64,000 nucleotides of DNA from an uncultured Blautia sp. GTDB taxonomy: Bacteria > Bacillota > Clostridia > Lachnospirales > Lachnospiraceae. A model generated the notes under the pieces. The model did not search any database, was not told the DNA's origin, and saw nothing but the letters and a program-made list of their open reading frames with translations. Made by a program: the position numbers and the translations under genes. The stretch is from the NCBI GenBank assembly GCA_900551075.1, contig URVB01000015.1:1-64000 (forward strand). The letters run 5' to 3'. Of the stretch, positions 41,593 to 51,116 are shown piece by piece (position 1 is the stretch's first letter; each line of letters opens with the position of its first letter).

Positions 41593-44088
41593 TTACCCTT
41601 CCTGCAGCCAGGATACACGACTGCCTTTTTTTCCTTTTGTCACTATAAGCTTTGACTCTATCTGTTCTTTTAATTCTGTCACATGAGAAATGATACCGAT
41701 GAGCCTTTGCTCTCCTGCCAGCCCGTACAAAACACGAATCGCCTGCTCCCTGGCATTGTCATCCAGCGAACCAAACCCTTCATCAATAAACATGGTCTCC
41801 AGCCGGATCGCTCCCGCGCTGTCCTGAACCACATCCGCAAGCCCAAGTGCCATGGAAAGCGCTGCCATGAAGGATTCTCCTCCTGACAGGGTTTTGACAT
41901 CCCGCGAGGATTCCGTCACAAGGCTGTACACATCCAGATCAAGACCTGCCTTCCCTCTGCTTCCCATCTGCTCCATAGCTCTGCATTTCAAAAGGAACTG
42001 CCCGGATGACATCTGCATCAGCCTCTGATTTGCCCGCTGAATAATCTTTTCAAAATACTGCCTCTGTATATAGGATTCAAAATCCACTCTGGCACTGCCT
42101 GTCAGACTGCCTCCTGCTGTCTGGCTCAAATGACGTACCAAAGTAAAATGCTCCGTCAGCTTTTCGTAATCCTCCTGATAACCGAGAAGAACCTCCCTGG
42201 TTCCCTGATTGGTTCGGCTGCGCACGTGGCATTCCTGATAAGCATGCTCCAATATCTCTTTTTCTTTTTGGAGGAGCACCGCCTGAGCCTTACTCTTTTC
42301 TGCATGTGTGAGCGGCGACTCCGAAGATAAGTCCCAGTCCTCTCCGCTGCACTCCTTTAGTTCCCTCAAAAGCTCCTGCTCCTGAAGCCCGGATGCAGCC
42401 TCTTCTCCCTTGAGCCGCTCTGCCTGCCTTATGAAGTCCTCCCTTGCATCCCGTGCCTCCTGCCTGTATTTCTTATATTTCATGAGCTCTGCCTTAAGCT
42501 TTTCTGTCTGTTTTATTCCCTGCTGCTTTTTTCCCTGATATGACTTCCTGCACAGCTCCATATCTGCCCTGGCTGTCTCCATAGCTTCGTTGGCTTTTTC
42601 CCGCCATTCCTGCCCTCCGGCATCAAATGCACTGCCCAGAAGCCTCTTTCCTTCCTGATTCAGACTTCCCAGAGCTGCCTGATATGCCTGCGCTGATTTC
42701 TGATAATTCTCCTGAAGCCGTTCCCGTTCTTCTTCTGCCTTTTGGACTGCCTGCTTCGCTTCTTTTACCCGGGACTGATCGGGCGCATGTTGAGAAACCT
42801 TTGCCCTGTGGGGATGCTCCCTGCTTCCGCAGACAGGGCACGGCTCTCCGCGCTTCAGGTTCTGTGCAAGAATCCCCGCCTGTTCCTGAAAAAAGGCTTC
42901 ATAAACAGCCTCATAAAATTTCTGTTTTTCGTGATAAGCCCCATTTGCCTGATCCCATTTCACTGCATCACCCTTTTGTTTCTTATGGCTCTGAATCGCC
43001 TGCTCCCACAGCCGCTTCAAGCCTTCCATATCCTTCAGCCTGTTTTCCAGGACATCCTGCTTCTCCTGAAACGCTTCCAGTTCTTTTTGTAAATTCTGTA
43101 CAAATAGAAGATACTCCTCCTCCTTAACCTTCAAAAGCTGCTCTGCCTGCCGTTCTCTCTGTGCATACTCCGCCTCCTTCGGCAAATGCTCCTTAAGCCA
43201 CGCTTCCTGCTGCGCACGTCTGTCCCGTATGGAGACAATCCCCTCCAAAAGCTCCAGCATTTTATTCATATCTGCACTCTGCTGGCTGATTTTCGCTTTT
43301 TTCTCTGACAGGAGGCACTCCCGGGTTTGATCTGCTTCAATCAAAGCTTCCAGCAACAGCAGCACCTCATGCAAACGGTTTGCCGTTTTACAGGCCTTTC
43401 GTTCCTCCGCCTGCTCCCAGTCCTCCGGATAAAGAATCCGGCTGATCTGTTCCTGGCATGCCTGTTCCTTTTCTTTCAAACGCACATAGCTTTCCTTTTC
43501 CTGCCGCTTCAATTCTTCCTGAATTTTTCCATATATGGCTGTATCAAAAATTTTTGAAAAAATTTCCTTCCGTTCCTCCGACTTTGCATGAAGCAGTTTC
43601 AGGAAATCTCCCTGCGCGATCATCGCCATCTGCATAAACTGCCGCGCATCCATGCCAAGAAGCGCCTCTATCTTCTGATTAATCTCTCTTTTATTGCCGC
43701 GGAACACGCTTCCATCCGGAAGATATAATTCCGCTTTTGACTTTTCCTGTGTTTTTTTCGGAATCCCATTCTTATCCCGCCGCAGGCTCTCCCTCTCATA
43801 ATCGGGATTCCGTACGATTCTGTACGCCTCCCCGCGGCAAAGAAACGCAAGCTCTACAAAGGTAGGCGTACGCAGATCCGCATAAGCACTGCGCATCATG
43901 TTTCCGTCCCGGATGCCGCCGCTGGTCCTGTCATAGAGCGCATACACGATCGCATCAAAAATGGTTGTTTTTCCTGAGCCCGTATCCCCGCTCACCAGAA
44001 AAATGCCATGATCCATTTTTGAAAAATCAACGCTCGCTTCCCCTGCATAAGAGCCGAACGCAGACATTGTAAGCCTGATCGGTTTCAT
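41593..44088 (-). CDS. sbcC: SbcCD exonuclease, ATPase subunit
   Basis: An 831-residue SMC/Rad50-like ATPase. Walker A VSGDTGSGKTT is at ~32-42 and the Q-loop region IAQGDFLKLL at ~157. Long coiled coils flank the zinc hook CPVC (Cys417, Cys420). The C-terminal part carries the signature KTLSGGESFMAALSMALGLAD and Walker B FIDEGFGSLDD. It is shorter than E. coli SbcC because of shorter coiled coils. With SbcD it opens hairpins and trims blocked DNA ends. It overlaps sbcD by 4 bp (ATGA). Confidence 0.95.
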   Translation of the reverse strand: MKPIRLTMSAFGSYAGEASVDFSKMDHGIFLVSGDTGSGKTTIFDAIVYALYDRTSGGIRDGNMMRSAYADLRTPTFVELAFLCRGEAYRIVRNPDYERESLRRDKNGIPKKTQEKSKAELYLPDGSVFRGNKREINQKIEALLGMDARQFMQMAMIAQGDFLKLLHAKSEERKEIFSKIFDTAIYGKIQEELKRQEKESYVRLKEKEQACQEQISRILYPEDWEQAEERKACKTANRLHEVLLLLEALIEADQTRECLLSEKKAKISQQSADMNKMLELLEGIVSIRDRRAQQEAWLKEHLPKEAEYAQRERQAEQLLKVKEEEYLLFVQNLQKELEAFQEKQDVLENRLKDMEGLKRLWEQAIQSHKKQKGDAVKWDQANGAYHEKQKFYEAVYEAFFQEQAGILAQNLKRGEPCPVCGSREHPHRAKVSQHAPDQSRVKEAKQAVQKAEEERERLQENYQKSAQAYQAALGSLNQEGKRLLGSAFDAGGQEWREKANEAMETARADMELCRKSYQGKKQQGIKQTEKLKAELMKYKKYRQEARDAREDFIRQAERLKGEEAASGLQEQELLRELKECSGEDWDLSSESPLTHAEKSKAQAVLLQKEKEILEHAYQECHVRSRTNQGTREVLLGYQEDYEKLTEHFTLVRHLSQTAGGSLTGSARVDFESYIQRQYFEKIIQRANQRLMQMSSGQFLLKCRAMEQMGSRGKAGLDLDVYSLVTESSRDVKTLSGGESFMAALSMALGLADVVQDSAGAIRLETMFIDEGFGSLDDNAREQAIRVLYGLAGEQRLIGIISHVTELKEQIESKLIVTKGKKGSRVSWLQEG

Positions 44089-45227
44089 TGCATTCCCTCC
44101 TCTGCCTTCTCAACGATCTCCCGGATGATTCCGAGCTCCTTTTCAGACATACACTTTCCGTGAATATCTTCATAGAACCTCTTAAACAGCTCCACAGGAC
44201 TGCACTGTTTCTCTGCTTCCCGTATTTCCTGAAGCTGTCTTTTGGTTTTTAAATTTTCCACCTTCAGCTCCAATAGATTGGGAAAAACCAAATCCAGCCG
44301 CTCCCTTGCCTGATACGGCATTTTTTCATCAGTCAGGGTCAGGCTCACAAAATCTTCACACCCCTTTTCCAGGAGTTCCTCCAGTCTTCCCCGAAGCTGC
44401 TTCACGTCATGCAGGGGATGAAGCACAAGCTCCTCGACCTGCAAGGCTGCTCCCTTTTCGCCCAGTGTGACCACGGTCAGCGTTTTCTCATCCCTGCTCT
44501 CTCCTGCAGAATATTTCAGAGGCGTTCCGCAATATCGGAACTGCGCTCCCCCTACGCACTGTTTCTTATGGATATGCCCCATAGCTACATAATCAAAGCA
44601 TGAAACAGCCGAAATATCAACATTTCCGCTTCCGCCCACAAACACGGCCTCCGAATCGCTCCTCACCGGCTCCTGTCCTGCCGCCGTATAAAACTGATGG
44701 CTTACCAGTACATTTCGTTCATTCAGATCGGGGTTTTCCCGTTCTATAAGTCTTCTCACAGTCTCTGTATAAGATCCCGGCTCTTCCCCCGGAAAGACAT
44801 TGCGTACATACCCGGGTTTCAGAAAAGGAAGGAGATAGAAGTGCACCCTGCCATATGCATCCTCCATAATCACCTGCCTGATATGATCCTCCGGTCCCAA
44901 AGGCGGCATTCCTGCCATATGCAGATGTTGTTTTTCCAGCAGGGAGCTGGCAAAATCCAGCCTTTCCGGAGAATCGTGGTTTCCGCTGATGACCAGAATC
45001 TCCGTTCCGATTTCCGATAACTGCCTCACAAATCCATCAAAAACAGCCACTGCCTCCGCAGAGGGGACGCTTTTATCATAAACGTCCCCTGCAATGACAA
45101 TGGCCTCAGGTCTTAATTCTTCTGCATAACGGACGATTTCTTCCAAAACCGCCTCCTGATCCTCCCTCAGAGAATAAAAATGCAGTTGTCTTCCAATATG
45201 TAAATCCGATAAATGGAAAAATCTCAT
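44085..45227 (-). CDS. sbcD: SbcCD exonuclease, nuclease subunit
   Basis: A 380-residue calcineurin-like phosphoesterase of the Mre11/SbcD family. The metal motifs are HLSDLHIGRQLH (~5-16), IAGDVYDKS (~46-54), VISGNHDS (~80) and MGHIHKKQ (~215). It is the Mn-dependent nuclease of the SbcCD complex. It lies 9 nt downstream of the malic enzyme gene, suggesting shared transcription. Confidence 0.96.
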   Translation of the reverse strand: MRFFHLSDLHIGRQLHFYSLREDQEAVLEEIVRYAEELRPEAIVIAGDVYDKSVPSAEAVAVFDGFVRQLSEIGTEILVISGNHDSPERLDFASSLLEKQHLHMAGMPPLGPEDHIRQVIMEDAYGRVHFYLLPFLKPGYVRNVFPGEEPGSYTETVRRLIERENPDLNERNVLVSHQFYTAAGQEPVRSDSEAVFVGGSGNVDISAVSCFDYVAMGHIHKKQCVGGAQFRYCGTPLKYSAGESRDEKTLTVVTLGEKGAALQVEELVLHPLHDVKQLRGRLEELLEKGCEDFVSLTLTDEKMPYQARERLDLVFPNLLELKVENLKTKRQLQEIREAEKQCSPVELFKRFYEDIHGKCMSEKELGIIREIVEKAEEGMQ

Positions 45228-45236
45228 ACCCTCTCC

Positions 45237-46409
45237 TTAGATGCGTGCCACTCCTGTATCCCTCGCAGCCTTCGCAACCGCCTTTGCGACCACTTTTACG
45301 ACTCTCCTGTCAAAGGGGTTCGGAATGATATAATCTGTATGAAGCTCCTTTTCTTCAATCAATCCCGCAATCGCATACGCAGCAGCTACCTTCATCTCAT
45401 CATTGATATCCTTGGCACGAACATCCAAGGCTCCGCGGAAAATACCCGGGAATGCCAGCACGTTATTGATTTGATTCGGGAAATCGCTGCGCCCGGTTCC
45501 CACTACTGCCGCACCTGCTGCCTTCGCCTCATCCGGCATAATTTCCGGAACGGGATTTGCCATAGTAAAGAGAATCGGAGCCCTGGCCATAGAGCGAACC
45601 ATTTCCGGTGTTACAGTTCCCGGTCCGGATACACCGATAAATACATCCGCATCCTTCAGCACCTCTTTGATAGAACCGGAAAGCTTCTCACGGTTGGTAA
45701 TCCCCGCCATTTCCGTTTTTTCTGTATTCAGGCCCTCTCTGCCCTCGTAAATCGCACCTGTACGGTCACACATAATGACATTCTTTAAGCCGAGGCTGAT
45801 CAGCAGCTTAATGATTGCAATACCTGCCGCACCTGCGCCGGAGGTAACTACCTTCACCTCATCCAGCTTTCTTTTGGTCAGCTTCAGGGCATTGATAAGA
45901 GCCGCACAGACTACAACTGCCGTTCCATGCTGATCATCGTGAAAAATCGGAATATCACAGCACGCTTTCAGCTTCCTTTCGATTTCAAAGCAGCGCGGCG
46001 CAGAAATATCCTCCAGATTTACGCCCCCGAAGCTGCCGGCCAGAAGGCTGACTGTCTTCACAATATCATCCACATCCTTACTCCTTACACAGAGCGGAAA
46101 TGCATCTACATCTGCAAAGCATTTAAAGAGGGCACATTTCCCTTCCATTACCGGCATCCCCGCCTCAGGGCCAATATCACCAAGCCCCAAAACTGCCGTT
46201 CCATCCGTCACAACCGCTACCATATTATGGCGGCGCGTATATTTATAGGAAAGCTCCACATCCCGGGCAATTTCCAGACATGGCTGTGCAACACCGGGTG
46301 TATAGGCAACTGCCAGCTCCTCCGGTGTATGGATTGGGGCCCGGCTGACCACCTCGATCTTACCTTCCCATTTTTCATGCTGCTGCAATGCAAATTCTTT
46401 TTTATCCAT
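45237..46409 (-). CDS. NAD(P)-dependent malic enzyme, short bacterial form
   Basis: A 390-residue protein of the short bacterial type without a phosphotransacetylase domain. VAYTPGVAQPC at ~38, VTDGTAVLGLGDIG (~70), HDDQHGTAVVV (~145) and the Rossmann segment SGAGAAGIAI (~180) are present. It decarboxylates malate to pyruvate. ATG 46409 is selected, with AGGAG seven bases upstream. It sits between smpB and sbcD. Confidence 0.95.
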   Translation of the reverse strand: MDKKEFALQQHEKWEGKIEVVSRAPIHTPEELAVAYTPGVAQPCLEIARDVELSYKYTRRHNMVAVVTDGTAVLGLGDIGPEAGMPVMEGKCALFKCFADVDAFPLCVRSKDVDDIVKTVSLLAGSFGGVNLEDISAPRCFEIERKLKACCDIPIFHDDQHGTAVVVCAALINALKLTKRKLDEVKVVTSGAGAAGIAIIKLLISLGLKNVIMCDRTGAIYEGREGLNTEKTEMAGITNREKLSGSIKEVLKDADVFIGVSGPGTVTPEMVRSMARAPILFTMANPVPEIMPDEAKAAGAAVVGTGRSDFPNQINNVLAFPGIFRGALDVRAKDINDEMKVAAAYAIAGLIEEKELHTDYIIPNPFDRRVVKVVAKAVAKAARDTGVARI

Positions 46410-46482
46410 TGGTCTGCTCCTTTTATCGTTCTTCTGCTTCTCGAAATACTCATTTCTCATTATATCATAATGGGATTCCGGG

Positions 46483-46953
46483 TCAATACAGATTCTTCAC
46501 CTTAAAATCTCTTTCCGCCTCACGCCTCTGGTCCTTTTTGGCAATGTCCTGACGTTTGTCATAAAGCTTCTTTCCTCTTGCCATACCGATTTCCACCTTA
46601 ACCAGACTGTCCTTAAAGTATACCTTCAAGGGAACCAGGGTCAGCCCTTTTTCTTTCAGGCTGCCCTCGATCTTATTGATTTCATACCGATGCAGCAAAA
46701 GCCTGCGCACGCGCAGCGGATCCTTATTAAAGATATTTCCCTTCTCATACGGGCTGATATGCATTCCGTAAATATACACTTCCCCCCTCTCCACACGAAC
46801 GAAAGACTCTTTAATACTGCACTTCCCCATGCGGAGAGACTTCACCTCCGTACCCGCCAGGGAAATGCCCGCTTCATAGGTATCTTCTATAAAATAATCA
46901 TGAAATGCTTTCTTGTTGTTGGCAATCAGCTTCATGCCGGATTTTTTTGCCAT
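46483..46953 (-). CDS. smpB: SsrA (tmRNA)-binding protein
   Basis: A 156-residue protein of standard SmpB length with ANNKKAFHDYFIEDTYEAGI, LAGTEVKSLR, YGMHISPYE and a C-terminal basic tail KKDQRREAERDFKVKN. It carries tmRNA to stalled ribosomes. ATG 46953 has GGGAGG five bases upstream. It is 92 nt downstream of rnr, a common order. The ssrA gene is not in the surrounding sequence. Confidence 0.98.
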   Translation of the reverse strand: MAKKSGMKLIANNKKAFHDYFIEDTYEAGISLAGTEVKSLRMGKCSIKESFVRVERGEVYIYGMHISPYEKGNIFNKDPLRVRRLLLHRYEINKIEGSLKEKGLTLVPLKVYFKDSLVKVEIGMARGKKLYDKRQDIAKKDQRREAERDFKVKNLY

Positions 46954-47045
46954 TGTGTCCTCCCTCTTTTCTGTCTTATTCCGTCCTGTTTCTGTCATAT
47001 TCTTCAAGATCAATATTAACAGCTTTTGGCCGTTTATCCAAGCCC

Positions 47046-49292
47046 CTAAAAATCCGCCTGCACTAAAATAAAGTCCACGGTCTTCATCATTGGGTCCGCA
47101 TCCTCCACACGGACCTTTACCTTCTGGCCCAGCCGGAATACCTTTTTCGTCAAATCCCCGCGAAGCTCATAGCTTTCCTGATCAAAAACATAATAATCAT
47201 CCCTCAGGGTGTTCACATGGACAAGTCCTTCCACGGTATTGGGAAGCTCCACATAGAGCCCGAAGCCTGTCACTCCGGAAATGATGCCTTCGTATTCCTC
47301 ACCCAGATGATAGGACATATATTCCGCCTTTTTCAGCTTGTCGGATTCCCGCTCCGCCTCCTCCGCTCTTCGCTCGCAGACACTGGACTGACGGGCCACC
47401 TCATCCAGAATCGCCTGATAATGCTCTGTCTTCCCTTCTCTCTCCAGCCTTCCTCTCAGATTGTCTTTGATGATCCGATGAATTTGGAGATCCGGATAAC
47501 GCCGGATGGGCGATGTAAAATGACAGTAATATTTTGCTGCCAGGCCAAAATGACCGCTGCATTCTGTCGTATATTTTGCCTGCTTCATCGTCCGCAGAGC
47601 AAGACGGCTGATCATCGGCTCATTCGGAAGCCCTTCCATCCCTTCCAATATTTCCTGTATTTCCTTCGGCGTAATTTCTTCCTTCCTCTTTCGGACTGAA
47701 ATCCCCTGATTATGAAGCAGGGTCAGAAGACTCTCAACCTTCTCCGGATCCGGATTCTCATGTGTCCTGTATACAAAGGGAAATTCTCCCCTGCAATATT
47801 CCTTTGCCACCGTCTCATTGGCCAGCAGCATAAAATCTTCTATGATCCTGGTTGCTGCATTCGCCTCATAAGGCCGGATATCAATCACTTTTCCGGCCGC
47901 ATTCAGTGTAATCCTGCTCTCCGGAAAGTCAAAATCGATCGAACCTCTGTTATGCCGTCCTTCCCGAAGGAGCAGGGACAGCTCTTTCATAAGGAAAAAC
48001 ATCGGCACCAGCTCCGCATACCGTTTTTTTGCAGCAGGCTCCGTATCCTCCAGGATATTTTTTACATCCGTATAGCTCATCCGTTCATCCACACAGATGA
48101 CTGTTTCCGCAATCTTATGGGCTATTACCTTGCCCTGTTCATCAATGTCCATAAGACAGCTCAGCGTAAGCCTGTCCTGTCCCTGATTCAGAGAGCAGAT
48201 ACCGTTGGACAGACGCTCCGGAAGCATGGGAATAACCCTGTCCGCCAGATATACACTGGTTCCCCTTTTCAGCGCCTCCCGATCAAGAGCACTTCCGCCC
48301 TGCACATAATTGCTGACATCTGCAATGTGCACGCCCAGATGATAAATCCCCTTCTCCTTTGTAAGGGAAATGGCATCATCCAGATCCTTGGCGTCCTCTC
48401 CATCGATCGTCACCGTCCGAAGATGGCGCAGATCCAATCTCCCCTGCAGATCTGCTTCAAGTACATGATCCGGCACACGCATTGCCTGATTATACACACG
48501 CTCGGGAAACTCTGAGGGAATCCCAAAGCTTCTGACAATAGCTAAGATATCCGTACCCGGTGATCTCATATTTCCCAGAACTTCCGTAATTTTCCCCTCC
48601 GGGCTCTTATTTCTGCTGCCGTAATCCGTAATCGCTGCTACGACCTTGTCTCCGCTATGCGCATCCCCGGAAAACTTCCTCGGAATAAACACATCCCTGG
48701 AAAACTTGGGATTATCACTGACCACAAAACCATAATCCCGATTACTCTGGTAAGTACCTATGATCTCCTTCAAACCTCTTTCCAGAATCTTTATAACCGT
48801 ACCTTCCCTGCGTTTTCCTTCTCTTTGGTCTTCCTTCACAACTACACGGACACGGTCCTGATGCATTGCAGTCCCCGTACATTCCTCGGGTACAAAGATG
48901 TCTTCCCCTTCTCCTTCGGTTTCCACGAATCCAAAGCCCTTGTGATGGCCGATAAAAACGCCTTCCAGCACCGTGCCTTTTGGCTCCTTTTCCCTCTGTC
49001 CGCCGTCTTCCCTTTCTCCGTGTCTTCCGCTTCTGTAAGCTTCTCCGTGTCTCTTATGAGCGGCTTCCTTTATCCATTTGCCCGTCACCTTTTGGTACCT
49101 GCCTTTTTCGTCTGAAGCTACCCTGCCTTCCTCCTCCAATTCCTCCAGAACCTCATATAAATCTCTGCGTTCCGGTTTCTTCAGGTTCAAAAGCATAGCA
49201 AGCTCCCGCAGGCGCATAGGTTTATACAGAGGATCGCCAAGTAACTCCATAATAAATTTTTTTCGTTTTTCTAAAATCTGTCTTTTCTTCAC
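47046..49292 (-). CDS. rnr: Ribonuclease R
   Basis: A 748-residue 3'-to-5' exoribonuclease. A winged-helix-like N-terminus (~1-70) is followed by cold-shock domains (~105-240). The RNB catalytic domain (~265-590) has TIDGEDAKDLDDAISL, the catalytic aspartates, at ~290. A C-terminal S1 domain (~655-740; YEGIISGVTGFGLYVELPN) ends it. It degrades structured RNA and works with SmpB/tmRNA on defective messages, encoded next. It follows secG across a hairpin terminator, so its transcription may depend partly on read-through. Confidence 0.97.
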   Translation of the reverse strand: MKKRQILEKRKKFIMELLGDPLYKPMRLRELAMLLNLKKPERRDLYEVLEELEEEGRVASDEKGRYQKVTGKWIKEAAHKRHGEAYRSGRHGEREDGGQREKEPKGTVLEGVFIGHHKGFGFVETEGEGEDIFVPEECTGTAMHQDRVRVVVKEDQREGKRREGTVIKILERGLKEIIGTYQSNRDYGFVVSDNPKFSRDVFIPRKFSGDAHSGDKVVAAITDYGSRNKSPEGKITEVLGNMRSPGTDILAIVRSFGIPSEFPERVYNQAMRVPDHVLEADLQGRLDLRHLRTVTIDGEDAKDLDDAISLTKEKGIYHLGVHIADVSNYVQGGSALDREALKRGTSVYLADRVIPMLPERLSNGICSLNQGQDRLTLSCLMDIDEQGKVIAHKIAETVICVDERMSYTDVKNILEDTEPAAKKRYAELVPMFFLMKELSLLLREGRHNRGSIDFDFPESRITLNAAGKVIDIRPYEANAATRIIEDFMLLANETVAKEYCRGEFPFVYRTHENPDPEKVESLLTLLHNQGISVRKRKEEITPKEIQEILEGMEGLPNEPMISRLALRTMKQAKYTTECSGHFGLAAKYYCHFTSPIRRYPDLQIHRIIKDNLRGRLEREGKTEHYQAILDEVARQSSVCERRAEEAERESDKLKKAEYMSYHLGEEYEGIISGVTGFGLYVELPNTVEGLVHVNTLRDDYYVFDQESYELRGDLTKKVFRLGQKVKVRVEDADPMMKTVDFILVQADF

Positions 49293-49307
49293 TTTTTCTC
49301 CTTTTGA

Positions 49308-49344
49308 GATAAAAAAACACTCTTGTGATCGTACAAGAGTGTTT
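49308..49344 (-). terminator. Terminator/attenuator between secG and rnr
   Basis: Perfect 12-bp stem AAACACTCTTGT / ACAAGAGTGTTT with a 6-base loop (49315-49344), followed on the minus strand by a run of seven T. It lies 21 nt after the secG stop codon and only 16 nt before the rnr start. Confidence 0.88.
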
Positions 49345-49365
49345 CCCTTTTCATTGGAAATATTC

Positions 49366-49608
49366 CTAGAAATTCATATTCAAAACTGCTGCCAGCACAA
49401 AAAGCAAAACCGCCATTGCAGTTGTTGCCTTCACCAGACCGCCTTCCATGGAACGTCCCTTGTTCTTGCCCCAGTAAGTGTCTGCAGCACCAGCGATTGA
49501 ACCAAGTCCCTGCTGCTTGCCCTCCTGCAGCAATACCACTACCGTAAGAGCAATACAATCTATGGCAAATATCACTGTTAAAATGATTCTTAAAATCTCC
49601 ACGGCCAT
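49366..49608 (-). CDS. secG: Preprotein translocase subunit SecG
   Basis: An 80-residue protein with two membrane helices (~5-26 and ~58-78) joined by the conserved loop LLQEGKQQGLGSIAGAADTYWGKNK. It assists SecYE in protein export. GGAGG lies four to five bases before the ATG. Order secG-rnr-smpB is typical of Firmicutes. Confidence 0.97.
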   Translation of the reverse strand: MAVEILRIILTVIFAIDCIALTVVVLLQEGKQQGLGSIAGAADTYWGKNKGRSMEGGLVKATTAMAVLLFVLAAVLNMNF

Positions 49609-49633
49609 TACACCTCCTAATCAACTGGAGAAT

Positions 49634-49662
49634 ATTGTATCATAAGAAAAAGCGGATTTCAA
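49634..49662 (-). promoter_or_regulatory. Promoter of secG-rnr-smpB
   Basis: Minus strand TTGAAA (49657-49662), 17 bases, TACAAT (49634-49639), about 20 nt of leader before the secG ATG. Confidence 0.75.
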
Positions 49663-49686
49663 CTGTTTTTTGCCAAAACCAATCCA

Positions 49687-49715
49687 TTTACACGCCATTC
49701 CAATTATGGTATAGT
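49687..49715 (+). promoter_or_regulatory. Promoter of the CDP-glycerol glycerophosphotransferase gene
   Basis: TTTACA (49687-49692), 17 bases, TATAGT (49710-49715). It is divergent from the secG promoter and ~30 nt before the start codon. Confidence 0.75.
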
Positions 49716-49751
49716 ATCATTAAAAATTGTTCAGAGACAAAGAGGGAATTT

Positions 49752-51008
49752 ATGAAAAAACAAATTAAAAACACCTTACGCAATCTAAAAAATAAAAGCT
49801 ATATCCTGTCCAAACTCTATATCAAGCTGGTTCAGTTTTATCTATATCTGAAATATAAAAAAATATGCCGGGAAAACCCTACAAATGACAAAGTGATCGT
49901 CTTCGAATCCTTCCTTGGCAAACAATATGGCTGCAGCCCCAAGGCAATCTACAATTATATTCTGACAGATGACCGCTTCAAAGACTATACCTTTGTCTGG
50001 GCCTTCCGAAGTGCCCGGCTTCAGGAACTCGGGGAACAGTTCACGGACCCGCGTACAGTTCTTGTAAAATACAAATCCGGTGATTATTACAGGTATTTTG
50101 CCATGGCAAAATACTGGATCACCAACTGGAGGATTCCGCCATATATGACCAAGAAAAAGGACCAGATTCTGATTGAGACCTGGCACGGAACGCCTCTCAA
50201 AAAAATTGGTCTGGATTCCACGATTGAGGGAAATCCTCTGGCATCACAGAAAAAGAGCCACAAAATGTATCTGAAGGACTCCAGGGACTATGACTATTTT
50301 GTTTCTCCCTCCGCATTCTGTACCAAAGTATTTACAACCGCTTTCGGCCTTGACCGCCTGCATAAAGAGCACATCCTGATCGAAAGCGGGTATCCCCGGA
50401 ACGATTATCTCCTGACCCATAAGCCTAAGGACGCTGTCAGGATCAGGGAAGAGCTCCATATTCCAAAGGATAAAAAAGTCATCCTTTATGCTCCGACCTG
50501 GCGTGACAACCAGCACACACTCGGAGTCGGAAATACGCTGGATATCGAAAAGCACTTTACAAAATTTATGGAAAATATCATTGACGATTATGTAATCATC
50601 GTCCGTCTGCACTATTTGATTGCTTCCCAGGTAGATTTGTCCAGGTACGAAGGACGGGTTTTCAATTACTCCAATCTGGATGATGTCAATCTTCTGTATG
50701 TAATCAGCGATATTCTGATTACAGACTACTCCAGTGTATTCTTTGATTATGCCAACCTGCACAGACCGATTCTGTTTTATATGTATGATCTCGAAGAATA
50801 CAGAACGCAGATCCGTGATTTTTACATTGATCTCGAAGAGCTTCCCGGCCCGGTTATCGAAACAGAAGATGCGCTCCTGGATGCTGTGGCACACATTGAT
50901 GAGATTAAGAGAGACTATCAGGAATCTTATCAGAAATTCTGCGATACCTATAATTATCTGGATGACGGACATGCTGCAGAGCGCATTGTAAATGCCTGTA
51001 TCAAATAA
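49752..51008 (+). CDS. CDP-glycerol glycerophosphotransferase family protein (TagF/TagB-like)
   Basis: A 418-residue GT-B-fold protein of the Glyphos_transf family. The motifs WHGTPLKKIG (~147), SGYPRNDYLL (~210), YAPTWRD (~238) and TDYSSVFFDYANLHRP (~318) match teichoic acid glycerol- or ribitol-phosphate transferases. It should add polyol phosphate from a CDP-polyol to a lipid-linked or wall polymer at the inner membrane face. ATG 49752 with AGAGGGA upstream replaces the longer open frame. It stands alone between secG and eno. TagD, which makes CDP-glycerol, is encoded 3 kb downstream. Confidence 0.9.
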   Translation: MKKQIKNTLRNLKNKSYILSKLYIKLVQFYLYLKYKKICRENPTNDKVIVFESFLGKQYGCSPKAIYNYILTDDRFKDYTFVWAFRSARLQELGEQFTDPRTVLVKYKSGDYYRYFAMAKYWITNWRIPPYMTKKKDQILIETWHGTPLKKIGLDSTIEGNPLASQKKSHKMYLKDSRDYDYFVSPSAFCTKVFTTAFGLDRLHKEHILIESGYPRNDYLLTHKPKDAVRIREELHIPKDKKVILYAPTWRDNQHTLGVGNTLDIEKHFTKFMENIIDDYVIIVRLHYLIASQVDLSRYEGRVFNYSNLDDVNLLYVISDILITDYSSVFFDYANLHRPILFYMYDLEEYRTQIRDFYIDLEELPGPVIETEDALLDAVAHIDEIKRDYQESYQKFCDTYNYLDDGHAAERIVNACIK

Positions 51009-51057
51009 CACCCAAAAACGTTCCGCCAGACCGTTTTCTCATCCGCCGGACAACAAA

Positions 51058-51108
51058 GGAGAGAGCTTTCCGCAAAACGTACTGCGGAAAACCCTCTCTT
51101 TTATTTTT
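51058..51108. terminator. Terminator between convergent CDP-glycerol transferase and eno genes
   Basis: Stem AGAGAG-TTTCCGCA (51060-51074) with TGCGGAAA-CTCTCT (51083-51099), loop of 8. It is followed on the plus strand by TTTTATTTTT and on the minus strand by CCTTTGTTG, so it is stronger for the plus-strand gene but may serve both. Confidence 0.85.
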
Positions 51109-51116
51109 AATGCATT

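Noticed and set aside
46410..47045. tmRNA gene near smpB
   Set aside because: The gaps on both sides of smpB are under 100 nt and contain no tRNA-like acceptor or tag-peptide frame.
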